Source of the DNA: Gallionellaceae bacterium
GTDB lineage: Bacteria; Pseudomonadota; Gammaproteobacteria; Burkholderiales; Thiobacillaceae
Length of the DNA: 64,000 nucleotides
Direction: 5' to 3'
NCBI GenBank assembly: GCA_028714735.1
Contig: JAQTLU010000004.1
Location: 124,001 to 188,000 of the forward strand
The stretch's first letter is position 1; the number at the start of each line of letters is the position of its first letter. Below, one piece after another: positions 1 to 9,860 of this stretch. The position numbers and the translations under genes are program-made. A model generated the notes under the pieces. The model made no database searches. It was given only the letters and a program-made list of their open reading frames with translations, and was not told where the DNA came from.

Positions 1-199
<199 letters not shown>

Positions 200-254
200 T
201 TCCTGAAGCGAATGCCGCCAGTGTAGGGAAGCGCCGTTAAGCTGACAAATATAG

Positions 255-1568
255 TCAGGTATCGAGCAGGGTCAAGGTGGCCTCGTTGAGCTGGGTCATC
301 TCCGCCTCGCCGATGCAATAGGGCGGCATGAAATAGACCGTGTTGCCGATCGGCCGGATGAACACGCCGAGATCGAGCGCGCGACGGTGGAAGTCGGCGG
401 CGAAGCCGGGCGCGGCGTCGGCCACGTCGAAGGCCCAGATCATCCCGGCCTGGCGGAAGTGGCGCACCCGAGGGTGGCCGCGCAGCTCGGCCAGCATCTC
501 GGTGAAGCGCGCCGACTTGGTGCGGTTGCGTGCGATCACGTCGTCCTGCGCGAAGATGTCCAGCACCGCCAGGGCGGCCCGGCAGGCGAGCGGATTGCCG
601 GTGTAGGAATGGGAATGCAGGAAGCCGCGCGCGGTGCGGTCGTCGTAGAAGGCGGCGTAGATCTCGTCCCGGGTCAGCACCGCCGAGAGCGGCAGGTAGC
701 CGCCGGTGATGCCCTTGGACAGGCAGATGAAATCGGCGATGTCGGCGACCCTGGCGGCCGCCTGCTCGCAGGCGAACATGGTCCCGGTGCGGCCGAAGCC
801 GACCGCGATCTCGTCGGCGATCAGGTGCACGTCGTGGCGGTCGCAGACTTCGCGCAGCCGGGCCAGATAGGCCGGATGGTGCATGGCCATGCCGGCCGCA
901 CCCTGGACCAGGGGCTCGACGATCACCGCCGCCGTGGTGTCGGCGTGGTCGACCAGCCAGACCTCCAGGTCGGCGGCGGCGCGCAGGGCATAGGTCTCGG
1001 CCGACTCGCCCGGTTCGGCCAGGCGCCAGTCCGGGCTCATGGCCTGGTGGCTGTTCCTCAGCAAGGGCGCATAGGTGTCCTTGAACAGGGCGACATCGGT
1101 GACCGACAGGGCGCCCAGGGTCTCGCCGTGGTAGCCGTTCTTGAGGCTGACGAAACCGGTCTTGTCCGGCTGGCCGCTGTTGCGCCAGTAGTGGAAGCTC
1201 ATCTTGAGGGCGATCTCGGTCGCCGAGGCACCGTCGGAGGCGTAGAAGGCATGGCCGAGGCCGGTCAGGCTCGCCAGCCGTTCCGACAGTTCCACCACCG
1301 GGGCATGGGTGCAGCCGGCCAGGATGACGTGCTCGATCCGGCTCAACTGGTCGACGATGGCGGCGTTGATGCGCGGCTCGGCGTGGCCGAACAGGTTCAC
1401 CCACCAGGACGAGACGGCATCCAGATAACGGCGGCCATCGTAATCGATCAGCCACGGACCCTCGCCCCGGGCGATGGGCAGCGGCGGCATCGCCTCCAGC
1501 TGCTTCATCTGGGTGCAGGGGTGCCAGAGGGCGGTTCGGGTGCGGTCCAGCCAGTCGGAATTGCTCAT
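255..1568 (-). CDS. bioA: adenosylmethionine-8-amino-7-oxononanoate aminotransferase
   Basis: Class III PLP-dependent aminotransferase of biotin synthesis. It converts 7-keto-8-aminopelargonate to 7,8-diaminopelargonate with S-adenosylmethionine as amino donor, in the cytoplasm. The 437 residues match the usual family length. Visible marks are the N-terminal [20 protein letters not shown] near residue 53, the cofactor-binding [15 protein letters not shown] at 109-123, the PLP-ring aspartate in [13 protein letters not shown] (Asp252) and the Schiff-base lysine in [12 protein letters not shown] (Lys285). WHPCTQM and the tryptophan pair distinguish BioA from other class III transaminases. No other bio gene lies in the window. 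It stands alone between the cus operon and the DUF255 gene. Confidence 0.95.
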   Translation of the reverse strand: MSNSDWLDRTRTALWHPCTQMKQLEAMPPLPIARGEGPWLIDYDGRRYLDAVSSWWVNLFGHAEPRINAAIVDQLSRIEHVILAGCTHAPVVELSERLASLTGLGHAFYASDGASATEIALKMSFHYWRNSGQPDKTGFVSLKNGYHGETLGALSVTDVALFKDTYAPLLRNSHQAMSPDWRLAEPGESAETYALRAAADLEVWLVDHADTTAAVIVEPLVQGAAGMAMHHPAYLARLREVCDRHDVHLIADEIAVGFGRTGTMFACEQAAARVADIADFICLSKGITGGYLPLSAVLTRDEIYAAFYDDRTARGFLHSHSYTGNPLACRAALAVLDIFAQDDVIARNRTKSARFTEMLAELRGHPRVRHFRQAGMIWAFDVADAAPGFAADFHRRALDLGVFIRPIGNTVYFMPPYCIGEAEMTQLNEATLTLLDT

Positions 1569-1608
1569 CGCGAAATCTTAACGGGCATTGCCGGACAAGT
1601 GTTGTCGC

Positions 1609-4600
1609 CTACTCCTTGAATTCGCGCCGCCGCCACATCATGTAGACCACCGGGATGACGAACATCGACAGCAGCGGCGCGGTGATCATGCCGCCCAGCA
1701 TGGGCGCGGCGATGCGCTGCATGACCTCGCTGCCGGTGCCGCCGCCGACCATGATCGGAAACAGGCCGGCCAGGATCACCGCCACGGTCATGGCCTTGGG
1801 CCGCACCCGCATCACGGCGCCGTCCATGATCGCCGCCAACAGGTCGGCCCGGGTGTTGTAGCAGCCCTCGGCCTGGCGTTTCTTCACCGCCTGGTCGAGA
1901 TAGATCAGCATCACCACGCCGAACTCGGCCGCCACCCCGGCCAGGGCGATGAAGCCGACCGCCACCGCCACCGACATGTTGAAGCCGAGCAAATAGATCA
2001 GCCAGTAGCCGCCGATCAGCGCGAACGGCAGGGTGGCCATGATCAGTACCGGTTGCCAGGCGTTGCGGAAGGTCAGGTAGAGCAGCACGAAGATCACCAC
2101 CAGGGTCAGCGGCACCACCAGCTTCAGCCGTTTCACCGCCCGTTCGAGGAATTCATACTGGCCCGACCAGGCAATGGAGTAGCCGGGCGGCAGCTTGACC
2201 TTCTCGGCCACCGCCTGCTTGGCCTTGGCGACGTAGCCGCCGAGGTCGCCGCCCTTGATGTCGACGAAGATCCAGCCGTTCGGGCGGGCGTTCTCGCTCT
2301 TCAGCATGGGTGGGCCGTCGGCGATCTCCAGCCGGGCGACGGCGGACAGCGGCACGGTGGCGCCCATGCGGGTGACGATGGGCAGTTGCTTGAGGTCTTC
2401 CACGCTGTCGCGGGTTTCGCGCGGGAAGCGGATCTGCACCGGATAGCGTTCCAGCCCCTCCACCGTCTCGGTGACCGTGGCGCCGCCGATGGCGACGCTG
2501 ACCAGTTCCTGGATGTCGGCGATGTTGAGGCCGTAGCGCGCCGCCGCCTCGCGGTCGATGTTGACGTTCAGGTAGCGGCCGGCGGCGACCCGCTCGGAGA
2601 AGGCGCTGGCGGTGTCCGGCAAGGCCTTCAGCACGGACTCGATCTCGCCGCCGATCTGTTCGATCACGGCCAGGTCGGGGCCGGCGATCTTCACCCCGAC
2701 CGGGCTCTTGATGCCGGTCGCGAGCATGTCGAGGCGGGTCCGGATGGGCTGGATCCACAGGTTGGACAGGCCGGGTATCTGCACGTTGCGGTCGAGTTCC
2801 TTGACGATGCCGTCCAGGGTCATGCCCGGCCGCCATTCCGACGGGTCCTTCAGCTGGATGGTGGTCTCGATCATGGTCAGCGGCGCCGGGTCGGTGGCGG
2901 TGTCGGCGCGGCCGATCTTGCCGAACACGGTCTTCACCTCGGGCACGGTCTTGATCATGCGGTCGGACAGCTGTAGCAGCTCGGCCGCCTTGCCCGGCGA
3001 CAGCCCGGGCAGTGTGGTCGGCATCGACAGCAGATCGCCTTCGTCCAGGGGCGGGATGAATTCGCTGCCCAGTTTCGTCATCGGGTACAGGGTTGCCGCC
3101 AGGGCCAGCAGGCCAGCCAGCAGGCCGCTCCTGGGGAACTTGAGGGCAAACTCGATCAGCGGCCGGTACAGCGCGATCAGGCCCCGGCTGAGCGGGTTCT
3201 TCGCCTCGGAGTGGATATGGCCGCGGATGAAGTAGCCCATCAGGACCGGAATCAGGGTCACCGACAGCCCGGCTGCTGCCGCCATGGCGTAGGACTTGGT
3301 GTAGGCCAGCGGCGCGAACATGCGGCCTTCCTGGGCCTCCAGGGTGAACACCGGCAGAAAGCTGGCAGTGATGATCAGGAGGGAGAAGAACAGCGCCGGG
3401 CCGACCTCGGCGGCGGCCGCGCCGGCCAGGGCGAAGTAATCGTCGCTGCTCGGCTCCTGGTCCGGGTGTTCGTGGCGCCAGGCCTCCAGGTGCTTGTGGG
3501 CGTTCTCGATCATCACCACGGCGGCGTCGACCATGGCGCCGATGGCGATGGCGATGCCGCCCAGCGACATGATGTTGGCGTTGATACCCTGGTAGCGCAT
3601 GACCATGAAGGCCATCAGGATGCCCAGCGGCAGCGAGACGATGGCGACGAAGGACGAGCGCAGGTGGAACAGGAAGGCGGCGCAGACCACGGCGACCACG
3701 ATGAATTCCTCGATCAGCCGGTGGCTGAGCGTCTCGATGGCGCGCTGGATCAGGCTGGAGCGGTCGTAGGTGGGGACGATCTCGACGCCTTTCGGCAGGC
3801 TCTTCTTCAGCTCTGCCAGCTTGGCCTTGACGGCGTCGATGGTGTGCATGGCATTGGCGCCGTAGCGCATCACGATGACGCCGCCGACCACCTCGCCCTC
3901 GCCATCCAGTTCCGCCATGCCCCGACGCATCTGCGGGCCGATCTGGACCCGGGCCAGGTCGCGCAGCAGCACCGGCGTCCCGGCCGTGCCGAGGCCGACC
4001 GGGATGGTCTCGATGTCGGCGATCGATTGCAGGTAGCCGGTGGCGCGCACCATGTATTCCGCCTCGGCCATCTCCAGCACCGAGCCGCCCGCCTCCTGGT
4101 TGGCCCGCTTGACCGCGCCGACCACCTGGGCCAGCGGGATGCCGAGGGCGCGCATCCGTTCTGGGTCGATGACGATCTGGTACTGCTTGACCATGCCGCC
4201 GACGGTGGCGACCTCGGCGACGTTGGCCAGGGCCTGCAGCTCGTATTTCAGGAACCAGTCCTGGAGGCCGCGCAACTGGCCGAGGTCGTGCTGGCCGGTC
4301 TTGTCGACCAGGGCGTATTCGTAGATCCAGCCGACCCCGGTGGCGTCCGGGCCGATGGTCGGCTTGACCCCGGCCGGCAGCTTGCCGGCGGCGGTGTTGA
4401 GGTATTCCAGCACCCGCGAGCGGGCCCAGTACAGGTCGGTGCCGTCCTCGAACAGGATGTAGACGTAGGAGTCGCCGAACATCGAGTAGCCGCGCACCAC
4501 CTTGGCGCCGGGCACCGACATCATGGTGGTGGCGAGCGGGTAGGTGACCTGGTCCTCGACCACCTTGGGCGCCTGGCCCGGGAAGGTGGTGCGCACGATG

Positions 4601-4740
4601 ACCTGGACGTCGGACAGGTCGGGCAGGGCGTCGACCGGGGTGCTGACCACCGCCACCACCCCCACCACGGAGATGATGAGGGTGGCTAGCAGGACCAGGA
4701 AGCGGTTCTTGATGGACCAGCCGATCAGATTGGCGATCAT
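1609..4740 (-). CDS. cusA: Cu(I)/Ag(I) efflux RND transporter, inner-membrane pump CusA
   Basis: Heavy-metal-efflux RND pump of 1043 residues, the usual CusA/CzcA length, in the inner membrane and driven by protons. It begins [18 protein letters not shown] and has the twelve-helix, two-porter-loop RND plan. The three methionines that bind Cu/Ag in E. coli CusA (573, 623, 672) have visible counterparts in [20 protein letters not shown] and [13 protein letters not shown]. This favours monovalent copper/silver over the divalent CzcA type. It is the last gene of a cusC-cusB-cusA order on the minus strand, 10 bp after cusB. Confidence 0.93.
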   Translation of the reverse strand: MIANLIGWSIKNRFLVLLATLIISVVGVVAVVSTPVDALPDLSDVQVIVRTTFPGQAPKVVEDQVTYPLATTMMSVPGAKVVRGYSMFGDSYVYILFEDGTDLYWARSRVLEYLNTAAGKLPAGVKPTIGPDATGVGWIYEYALVDKTGQHDLGQLRGLQDWFLKYELQALANVAEVATVGGMVKQYQIVIDPERMRALGIPLAQVVGAVKRANQEAGGSVLEMAEAEYMVRATGYLQSIADIETIPVGLGTAGTPVLLRDLARVQIGPQMRRGMAELDGEGEVVGGVIVMRYGANAMHTIDAVKAKLAELKKSLPKGVEIVPTYDRSSLIQRAIETLSHRLIEEFIVVAVVCAAFLFHLRSSFVAIVSLPLGILMAFMVMRYQGINANIMSLGGIAIAIGAMVDAAVVMIENAHKHLEAWRHEHPDQEPSSDDYFALAGAAAAEVGPALFFSLLIITASFLPVFTLEAQEGRMFAPLAYTKSYAMAAAAGLSVTLIPVLMGYFIRGHIHSEAKNPLSRGLIALYRPLIEFALKFPRSGLLAGLLALAATLYPMTKLGSEFIPPLDEGDLLSMPTTLPGLSPGKAAELLQLSDRMIKTVPEVKTVFGKIGRADTATDPAPLTMIETTIQLKDPSEWRPGMTLDGIVKELDRNVQIPGLSNLWIQPIRTRLDMLATGIKSPVGVKIAGPDLAVIEQIGGEIESVLKALPDTASAFSERVAAGRYLNVNIDREAAARYGLNIADIQELVSVAIGGATVTETVEGLERYPVQIRFPRETRDSVEDLKQLPIVTRMGATVPLSAVARLEIADGPPMLKSENARPNGWIFVDIKGGDLGGYVAKAKQAVAEKVKLPPGYSIAWSGQYEFLERAVKRLKLVVPLTLVVIFVLLYLTFRNAWQPVLIMATLPFALIGGYWLIYLLGFNMSVAVAVGFIALAGVAAEFGVVMLIYLDQAVKKRQAEGCYNTRADLLAAIMDGAVMRVRPKAMTVAVILAGLFPIMVGGGTGSEVMQRIAAPMLGGMITAPLLSMFVIPVVYMMWRRREFKE

Positions 4741-4750
4741 GGTCGGCTCC

Positions 4751-6205
4751 TCAAGGCTTCGGCCGGATGGCAGTGACGGTGAAGTCGCCGCTCTCCTTGA
4801 CCATGTCGAACTCGACCGCCTCGCCCTTCTTCAGGCCCTTGAGGATGGCCTTGTCTCGCACCTCGAAGTCCATGGTCATGGCCGGCCATTTCAGGGCCGG
4901 GATGGGGTCGTGCTGCATGGTCAGGGCGCCGCTGCCGGCGTCGGCGGCGACGATGCGGGCGGTGCCCGAATAGACGTCCTCGCCGGGCGGCTTGAGCTTG
5001 TCCAGGGCGCCCTTCAGGTTGGCCTCGGACTCGATCAGGAACTGGCCCGAGGTGACCACTTTCTCGCCACCCTGCAGGCCTTTCAGTACCACGGTCTGGC
5101 CATTGCTCGCCATGCCGGTCTCGACCTGCACCGGGATGAATCGGCCAGCCTCTTCGGCAACCAGCACGATGGCCCGCTTGCCAGTCCGGATGACCGCCTC
5201 GCTGGGCACGATGATGCCCTCCTCGCCCTTGCCGCCATACAGGGTGACATTGGCGTACATGCCCGGTTTCAGCTTGAGGCCGGGGTTGTCGAGGACGATG
5301 CGGGCTTCCACGGTGCGGGTGGCCGGGTCCAGCTTCGGGGCGAGATAGTCGACCTTGCCCTCGAAGGTCTCGCCCGGCAGCGAGGTCAGGGTGATCTCGG
5401 CCGTCTTGCCCGGGACGATCCAGCCGGACTGGTCCTCGACGATCTCGGCGGTGACCCAGACCCGCGACAGGTCGGTGATCTCGAGCAAGGGCATGCCGGC
5501 GGTGACCGCAGCACCCGGATGGACGCGGATGTTGCTGACGATGCCGCTGGACGGGGCGTAGTAGGCGACCCGCCGCTGCGGCTGGCCGCCCTTGGTCAGC
5601 GCGGCGATCTGGCCGGCAGACAGGCCCAGGAAGCTCAGTTTCTGGCGCGCGGCGTCGACCCAGGCGGCATCCTCCGGGTGCTTCAGGGCGAGCAGGTATT
5701 CGCCCTGGGCGGCATACAGGTCGGGGCTGTAGATCTCCGCCACCAGCTGGCCCTTGCGGATCGGGTCGTTGACGGCATGCACATGCAAGGTCTCGATCCA
5801 GCCGGACACCCGGGTCTGCAGGAAATCGATGCGGTTGTCGTCGGCGCGCACGTAGCCGACCGTGTCGATGCGCCGCCAGAGCTTGCCGATACTTGCCTCG
5901 GCGGTGCGTATGCCGAGACTCTGCATGGTGCGCGGGTCGATCCTGACCCCGGCGCCGGCCTCCTCGTCGGCGTACTTGGGCACCAGGTCCATGTCCATGA
6001 AGGGCGACTTGCCGCCTTTCTCGAAATGCTGGTCCGGCACCATGGGGTCGTACCAGTAGAGTGCCTTCTTCTCGCCGGCGGGCGCGGCCGGGCTGGCCGT
6101 CATGGTCCCGGTGGACTTGCTGCGGCCGAGGCCGTACCAGGCGGCGCCGCCGCCGAGGGCGATGCCGGCCACCAAAACGATGATGAGTTTGAGCGTAGTG
6201 TTCAT
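4751..6205 (-). CDS. cusB: Cu/Ag efflux periplasmic adaptor CusB with fused CusF domain
   Basis: Membrane-fusion (adaptor) subunit linking CusA to the outer-membrane channel. Residues 1-30 form one N-terminal membrane anchor. Next comes a heavy-metal-binding segment ([12 protein letters not shown]...[14 protein letters not shown]), then barrel-sandwich and beta-barrel adaptor regions. The last ~75 residues are a CusF-type copper chaperone domain: His432, Trp440, Met443 and Met445 ([10 protein letters not shown]) keep the spacing of the CusF Cu(I)/Ag(I) site. Fusion of CusF to CusB replaces the separate cusF gene of E. coli. The start overlaps the cusC stop by 4 bp, so the genes are translationally coupled. 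Confidence 0.93.
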   Translation of the reverse strand: MNTTLKLIIVLVAGIALGGGAAWYGLGRSKSTGTMTASPAAPAGEKKALYWYDPMVPDQHFEKGGKSPFMDMDLVPKYADEEAGAGVRIDPRTMQSLGIRTAEASIGKLWRRIDTVGYVRADDNRIDFLQTRVSGWIETLHVHAVNDPIRKGQLVAEIYSPDLYAAQGEYLLALKHPEDAAWVDAARQKLSFLGLSAGQIAALTKGGQPQRRVAYYAPSSGIVSNIRVHPGAAVTAGMPLLEITDLSRVWVTAEIVEDQSGWIVPGKTAEITLTSLPGETFEGKVDYLAPKLDPATRTVEARIVLDNPGLKLKPGMYANVTLYGGKGEEGIIVPSEAVIRTGKRAIVLVAEEAGRFIPVQVETGMASNGQTVVLKGLQGGEKVVTSGQFLIESEANLKGALDKLKPPGEDVYSGTARIVAADAGSGALTMQHDPIPALKWPAMTMDFEVRDKAILKGLKKGEAVEFDMVKESGDFTVTAIRPKP

Positions 6206-7476
6206 GGCCGTGACTCCGCGGTCAGATAGTCGATTTGCACCCGGGCCTTGGCCAGGGCGACGCGTTGGCCGAGCAGGTTGATCCGGGCTTCCAGTTCGGC
6301 CCGCCGGGCTTCGGAAACCCGGCCGAAAGTGGCCCGGTTGCTGCCGTAGGCATTGAGCGCGCTGGCCACGCGCTGGCGGGCCAGGGGCAGGATGTCGTGC
6401 TCATAGCGCTCGATGCGCTTGCCGGCGGCCTGCCATTCGGCCCAGTCCTCGTCCAGCTCGGCGCGCAGGGTGAGGCGGCGATCCGCCAGCATCTGCTCGG
6501 CCTGGGTGACCTTGGCCTCCTTGGCGGCCAGACGGCGGTCCTGCCGGTTGGCCGTGAACAGCGGCAGGTCCATGCCGACGCCGACCGAGATGAAATCCGG
6601 CCGGCCGCCGCCACGCAGGCCATAGCCGATATCCAGCGACAGGTCGGGCTTGTAGGCCTCCCTGGCCTGGTCGACCTCGGCGCGGGCGACGGCGACGGCG
6701 CCGGCCAGCACGGCCAGCTCGGGGTGACGGTCGATGCGCGCCTCCAGGTCGGCCAGGGGGGGCAGGTCGGCGATGGCGTCCAGATCGGCCAGCGGCTGGG
6801 CTGCGGCCTCGCCGACCCAGCGTGCCAGGGCGGCACGGCTGCGTTGGCGCTGCCGCTCCAGTTCATCCATGCGGTCGAGCGTGGCCTGCATCATGCCGCG
6901 CAGGGCGACCACCTCGTCCTGGGCCAGCTTGTCGGTCGTGTAGGCGACCTCGGCCCATTCAATCTGGCGATCCCATTCCTGGCCGATCTGCCGGACCAGC
7001 GGCGCCGCGGCCTCCGGCCACCAGGCCGTGAGCCAGGCCAGGCCGGCATCGCGGCCGATGCGCTGGCGGCTGGCGTCGAGCTGGCGACGGGCCTGTTCGG
7101 TCTCGCGGTCGCTGCGCGCCCCGGCCAGCCGGGCCTTGTCGCCGCCCGGTATGGCCTGGCTGACGCCAACGGTGGCCTGGGTCATGGGCTCCTGGATGAA
7201 GCTGAAGGTATCCAGTGGCAGGCTGGCGACGCCGACGCGCAACTTCGGGTCGGGCCATTGGCCATTGGCCACGGCGCTCGATTCCAGGGCGTCGATGGCG
7301 GCCGCCTGGGCTTCCAGCAGGGGTTGCCGGGTTGCCGCCAGCACGGCGGCGTCGCCCAGCTTGAGCGGCGGCGGATCGGCCGCGAATACTGCCGTGGCCA
7401 CCAGGATGGCGGCCAGTACGACGATCACGAGCGGCCAGCGGCGCTTGCCGTGGCCTTGGCATTTAGGGCAGGACAT
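6202..7476 (-). CDS. cusC: TolC-like outer-membrane efflux channel of the Cus system
   Basis: Outer membrane factor (OEP/TolC family) of 424 residues, giving the exit duct for the CusBA pump. A hydrophobic signal segment WPLVIVVLAAILVATAVFA precedes the mature start ADPPPLKLGDAAVLA. The two long helical repeats typical of the family follow. No lipobox cysteine is visible after the signal, unlike E. coli CusC. An unusual CPKCQGHGKRR stretch precedes the signal sequence, so the start may be slightly downstream or the N-tail may bind metal. It is the first gene of the cusCBA operon. An inverted repeat at 7505-7528 lies just upstream. Confidence 0.87.
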   Translation of the reverse strand: MSCPKCQGHGKRRWPLVIVVLAAILVATAVFAADPPPLKLGDAAVLAATRQPLLEAQAAAIDALESSAVANGQWPDPKLRVGVASLPLDTFSFIQEPMTQATVGVSQAIPGGDKARLAGARSDRETEQARRQLDASRQRIGRDAGLAWLTAWWPEAAAPLVRQIGQEWDRQIEWAEVAYTTDKLAQDEVVALRGMMQATLDRMDELERQRQRSRAALARWVGEAAAQPLADLDAIADLPPLADLEARIDRHPELAVLAGAVAVARAEVDQAREAYKPDLSLDIGYGLRGGGRPDFISVGVGMDLPLFTANRQDRRLAAKEAKVTQAEQMLADRRLTLRAELDEDWAEWQAAGKRIERYEHDILPLARQRVASALNAYGSNRATFGRVSEARRAELEARINLLGQRVALAKARVQIDYLTAESRP

Positions 7477-7504
7477 GATGAACCCTCACGCTTGAACACA
7501 AACG

Positions 7505-7528
7505 CCATTCCCATGGACAAAGGAATGG
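7505..7528. promoter_or_regulatory. inverted repeat upstream of cusC (operator candidate)
   Basis: Perfect 7-bp arms CCATTCC and GGAATGG with a 10-bp spacer, starting 29 bp before the cusC start codon. It could be a regulator site for the efflux operon or a hairpin in its leader. It does not match the CusR box or MerR-type spacing that I know, so the function is inferred from position only. Confidence 0.35.
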
Positions 7529-7533
7529 ATAAA

Positions 7534-7547
7534 GCCCCGGGCGGGGC
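7534..7547 (-). terminator. short GC hairpin after the regulator/CopL-like gene pair
   Basis: GCCCC and GGGGC arms with a 4-nt loop, followed on the minus strand by TTT. It lies just past the stop of the Cys/His-rich gene at 7557 and before cusC. It may partly separate the regulator transcript from the efflux operon. The T-run is short, so read-through is likely. Confidence 0.45.
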
Positions 7548-7556
7548 AGTGAGGGT

Positions 7557-7919
7557 TCAGGCTCGCGGCGGCGGCGGCTCGGGTGTGGGGAGCAGCGAGG
7601 CGGCCAGGCGAGGGGCCGTGACCGGATGCTCGGAACCGGCTACCTCGAGGGTCAGGGCAAGGGACACCGGCAGGGCGATGGTCATCGCGCAATGGCAGGG
7701 GGTGCCCTTCTTGTAACAACAGTCACCCGGCTTGGGCTGTTCCGAGCCGGCATTGTTTTGCATCGATTTGGCGTGATGCGGACAGCCGGCCATGACGGCT
7801 TGCGGCGTGCTGCCGAGCGCGGCCAGGGCCATCGGCTGGGCCAGGGGCGAGAACGCCAGCCCCAGCACCAGCATCGTGCGGACCAGGGCTTCGAAGGCGG
7901 CTCGGATTCGACGCTTCAC
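7557..7919 (-). CDS. small secreted Cys/His/Met-rich protein, CopL/DUF2946-like
   Basis: A 120-residue protein with an N-terminal hydrophobic signal segment (LVRTMLVLGLAFSPLAQPMALAAL) and a short metal-ligand-rich stretch: CPHHAKSM, then GDCCYKKGTPCHCAM. The C-terminus is proline-rich. This layout resembles CopL-type and DUF2946 proteins that sit in proteobacterial copper-resistance loci, but similarity beyond layout cannot be judged by eye. It overlaps the upstream regulator by 4 bp (7916-7919) and lies directly before cusCBA, which supports a role in periplasmic Cu/Ag binding or sensing. Confidence 0.6.
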   Translation of the reverse strand: MKRRIRAAFEALVRTMLVLGLAFSPLAQPMALAALGSTPQAVMAGCPHHAKSMQNNAGSEQPKPGDCCYKKGTPCHCAMTIALPVSLALTLEVAGSEHPVTAPRLAASLLPTPEPPPPRA

Positions 7920-8551
7920 GCGCGGCGGGTCTTTTTCAGGTGCTGCAGCACCAGCGTGGCCACTTGCACACGGTTGTGGAAGTTGAGCTTCTGCATGATG
8001 TTGGCCAGGTGGTTGCGCACGGTGTTGTCGGACAGGTTCAGGCGGGCGCCGATGACCTTGTTGCTGAGGCCCTGGGCGACGTATTCGGAAATCTCCAGCT
8101 CGCGCGCGGACAACTGGTCGAGCGGGTTGTCCTGGGCGCCGGCGCGGTAGAGCTTCTGCAGGACCGCGGGCGGGAAGGCGCCGGCATCCTGGAGCACGAC
8201 GCCGATGGCATGGCTGATCTGATCGGTGTCGGAAGACTTGAGCAGGTAGCCGTCGACACCCGATTCGATGGCGGCGCGGATCTCCTCGTCACCGTCTTCC
8301 ACGGTCAGGATGATCACCTTCATGCCGGCGGCCTTGAGTTCCGGGACCAGGTCGAGGCCGTCTCCGTCGGGCAGGCTGCGGTCCAGCACCGCCACATCGG
8401 CCTGGCCGCCGCCGGCCAGCCAGTCATGCACCGAGGCCATGTCCGCACATTCCTGGCCGACCGTGAGGTCCGGCAGGCTTTCCACGGAGTGCCGCACGCC
8501 GAGGCGGATCAGCGGGTGGTCATCGATGATGAGGATGCGAATCGGGGTCAT
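7916..8551 (-). CDS. NarL/FixJ-family response regulator
   Basis: A 211-residue two-domain regulator. The receiver domain (1-120) has the acidic pair Asp10-Asp11, the phospho-acceptor Asp57 (VLDRSLPDGDG), the switch Thr in ILTVEDGD and the Lys in YLLKSSD. The C-terminal LuxR/GerE helix-turn-helix (about 145-205) contains LSARELEISEYVAQGLSNKVIGARL and LSDNTVRNHLANIMQKL. It is translationally coupled to the downstream Cys/His-rich gene, so it may control copper response. Most known copper regulators (CusR) belong to the OmpR class, which makes the assignment uncertain. No histidine kinase gene is adjacent. Confidence 0.85.
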   Translation of the reverse strand: MTPIRILIIDDHPLIRLGVRHSVESLPDLTVGQECADMASVHDWLAGGGQADVAVLDRSLPDGDGLDLVPELKAAGMKVIILTVEDGDEEIRAAIESGVDGYLLKSSDTDQISHAIGVVLQDAGAFPPAVLQKLYRAGAQDNPLDQLSARELEISEYVAQGLSNKVIGARLNLSDNTVRNHLANIMQKLNFHNRVQVATLVLQHLKKTRRA

Positions 8552-8649
8552 GGTGTCTGTTTATTATCTGTTTGCCGATTCATCTTAGCGCAAAGGGTGC
8601 TGACATAGGAAATCCGCCCCTTGTGATCATGCCCTGGATCAATATCCGC

Positions 8650-9282
8650 CTATTTGCGGCGGCTTTCCATGTGGATGAGCTCGCTCGCCACTTTCAGGGT
8701 GTTGGCGTTGCTGCCGGTCATCGAGGCGCTGGTCAGGTATTTGCCGTTCACGGCCAGGGCGGGCACGCCGCTGATCTTGTAGGTACGCTGCAGCTGCTTG
8801 GCGCGGGCGATCTTGGCGGCGGTCGAGAAGGCGTTGTAGGCCGCCTTCAGCTTGGCGCGATCGAGGCCGTGCTGGGCGCCCCAGTCGAAGAAGGTCTCGG
8901 GTTCCATGAGCTGCTTGTCCTCGACGTGGATGGCGTTGAAGACGTCGGCATGCAGCTTGTCCACGGCGCCGAGCGCTTCGAGGGCGAAATAGGCGCGGGC
9001 CATGGGCTCCCAGGAGTCGGAGAAGATCACCGGCTGGCGCTTGAACACGACATTGGCCGGCAGTTTCCTGGCCCAGGCCTCCAGGTCCGGTTCCAGGTCG
9101 AAACAGTGCGGGCAGGTATAGGCGAAGAATTCGATGACCTCGACCTTGCCCCGGTAGTCGCTCGGCTGCGCGGGTACCAGTACGGCGTAGTCCTTGCCGG
9201 CCTCCACGGCGGAGGCGGTGGCCGGACCCCAGGCGAGGGGCAGGGCAAGGGCGAGGGCGGCGATGAGGTGGGCAAGGCGCAT
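8650..9282 (-). CDS. dsbA: periplasmic thiol:disulfide interchange protein DsbA
   Basis: Thioredoxin-fold oxidase that introduces disulfides into exported proteins. The start at 9282 is chosen because an AGGAG ribosome site precedes it and a signal peptide follows (MRLAHLIAALALALPLAWG, cleavage near ATASA); the frame stays open further upstream without family resemblance. The catalytic pair is Cys57-Pro-His-Cys60 in FFAYTCPHCF, and the cis-proline loop is SGVPALAVNGKY. The length of 210 residues is normal. It follows the SPOR gene by 11 bp and argS before that, a common betaproteobacterial order. Confidence 0.93.
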   Translation of the reverse strand: MRLAHLIAALALALPLAWGPATASAVEAGKDYAVLVPAQPSDYRGKVEVIEFFAYTCPHCFDLEPDLEAWARKLPANVVFKRQPVIFSDSWEPMARAYFALEALGAVDKLHADVFNAIHVEDKQLMEPETFFDWGAQHGLDRAKLKAAYNAFSTAAKIARAKQLQRTYKISGVPALAVNGKYLTSASMTGSNANTLKVASELIHMESRRK

Positions 9283-9293
9283 CGGTAGGTCTC

Positions 9294-9845
9294 CTATTGG
9301 GGGGCAGGCTCTTTGAGCAGCCTGGCCTCGAAATTGTTCACGATCAATGTCTCGCGCGCCGATTCGGCGGCATCCTGGCTCTTGTACGGACCGATGCGGA
9401 CCCGGTGCAGGGGCGGGTCGCCGACGGTCGCCTGGACCATGACATTCAGGTTGAGCAGGGTCAGCTTCGCGCGCAGGGCATCGGCGTCCTTGGCGTTCTT
9501 CAGCGCGGCCACCTGCAGCCACCATTGCTCCTTGCCCGGCGCCGGTTGCCCGGGCTTGGCTACCTTGTTGCCGGGCAGGATGTCGTAGAAGGTGTAATTG
9601 GAGGGGTTGGGCGGCGGCGTGACCGGCTTGGCCGGCTCGGCCGGGGTGGCGATGGCGGCCGGCGGGGCATGCACCACGGGGGCGGATTCCACCTTCCGGA
9701 AGTCGCTGGCACGGGGCAGCAGATACCAGGCCATCACGCCGGCCACGACCAGGCCGAGCAGGATGCCGAAGAAGAGTATCTTGAACGGGCCGCCGCGCTT
9801 GCCGGAGGCGCGCGCCCCCGCGTTCTTGTAATCCCGGCGTGCCAT
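9294..9845 (-). CDS. SPOR-domain membrane protein (FtsN-like)
   Basis: A 183-residue bitopic protein: short basic cytoplasmic tail (MARRDYKNAGARASGKRGG), one membrane helix (about 21-44), a Pro/Ala-rich periplasmic linker, and a C-terminal SPOR peptidoglycan-binding domain (WWLQVAALKNAKDADALRAK ... HRVRIGPYKSQDAAESARE). SPOR domains bind denuded glycan strands at the septum, so a role in cell division is likely. It lies 15 bp downstream of argS and 11 bp upstream of dsbA. Whether it is the functional FtsN or another SPOR protein cannot be settled here. Confidence 0.85.
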   Translation of the reverse strand: MARRDYKNAGARASGKRGGPFKILFFGILLGLVVAGVMAWYLLPRASDFRKVESAPVVHAPPAAIATPAEPAKPVTPPPNPSNYTFYDILPGNKVAKPGQPAPGKEQWWLQVAALKNAKDADALRAKLTLLNLNVMVQATVGDPPLHRVRIGPYKSQDAAESARETLIVNNFEARLLKEPAPQ

Positions 9846-9860
9846 GGTCGTGCGGTCTCC

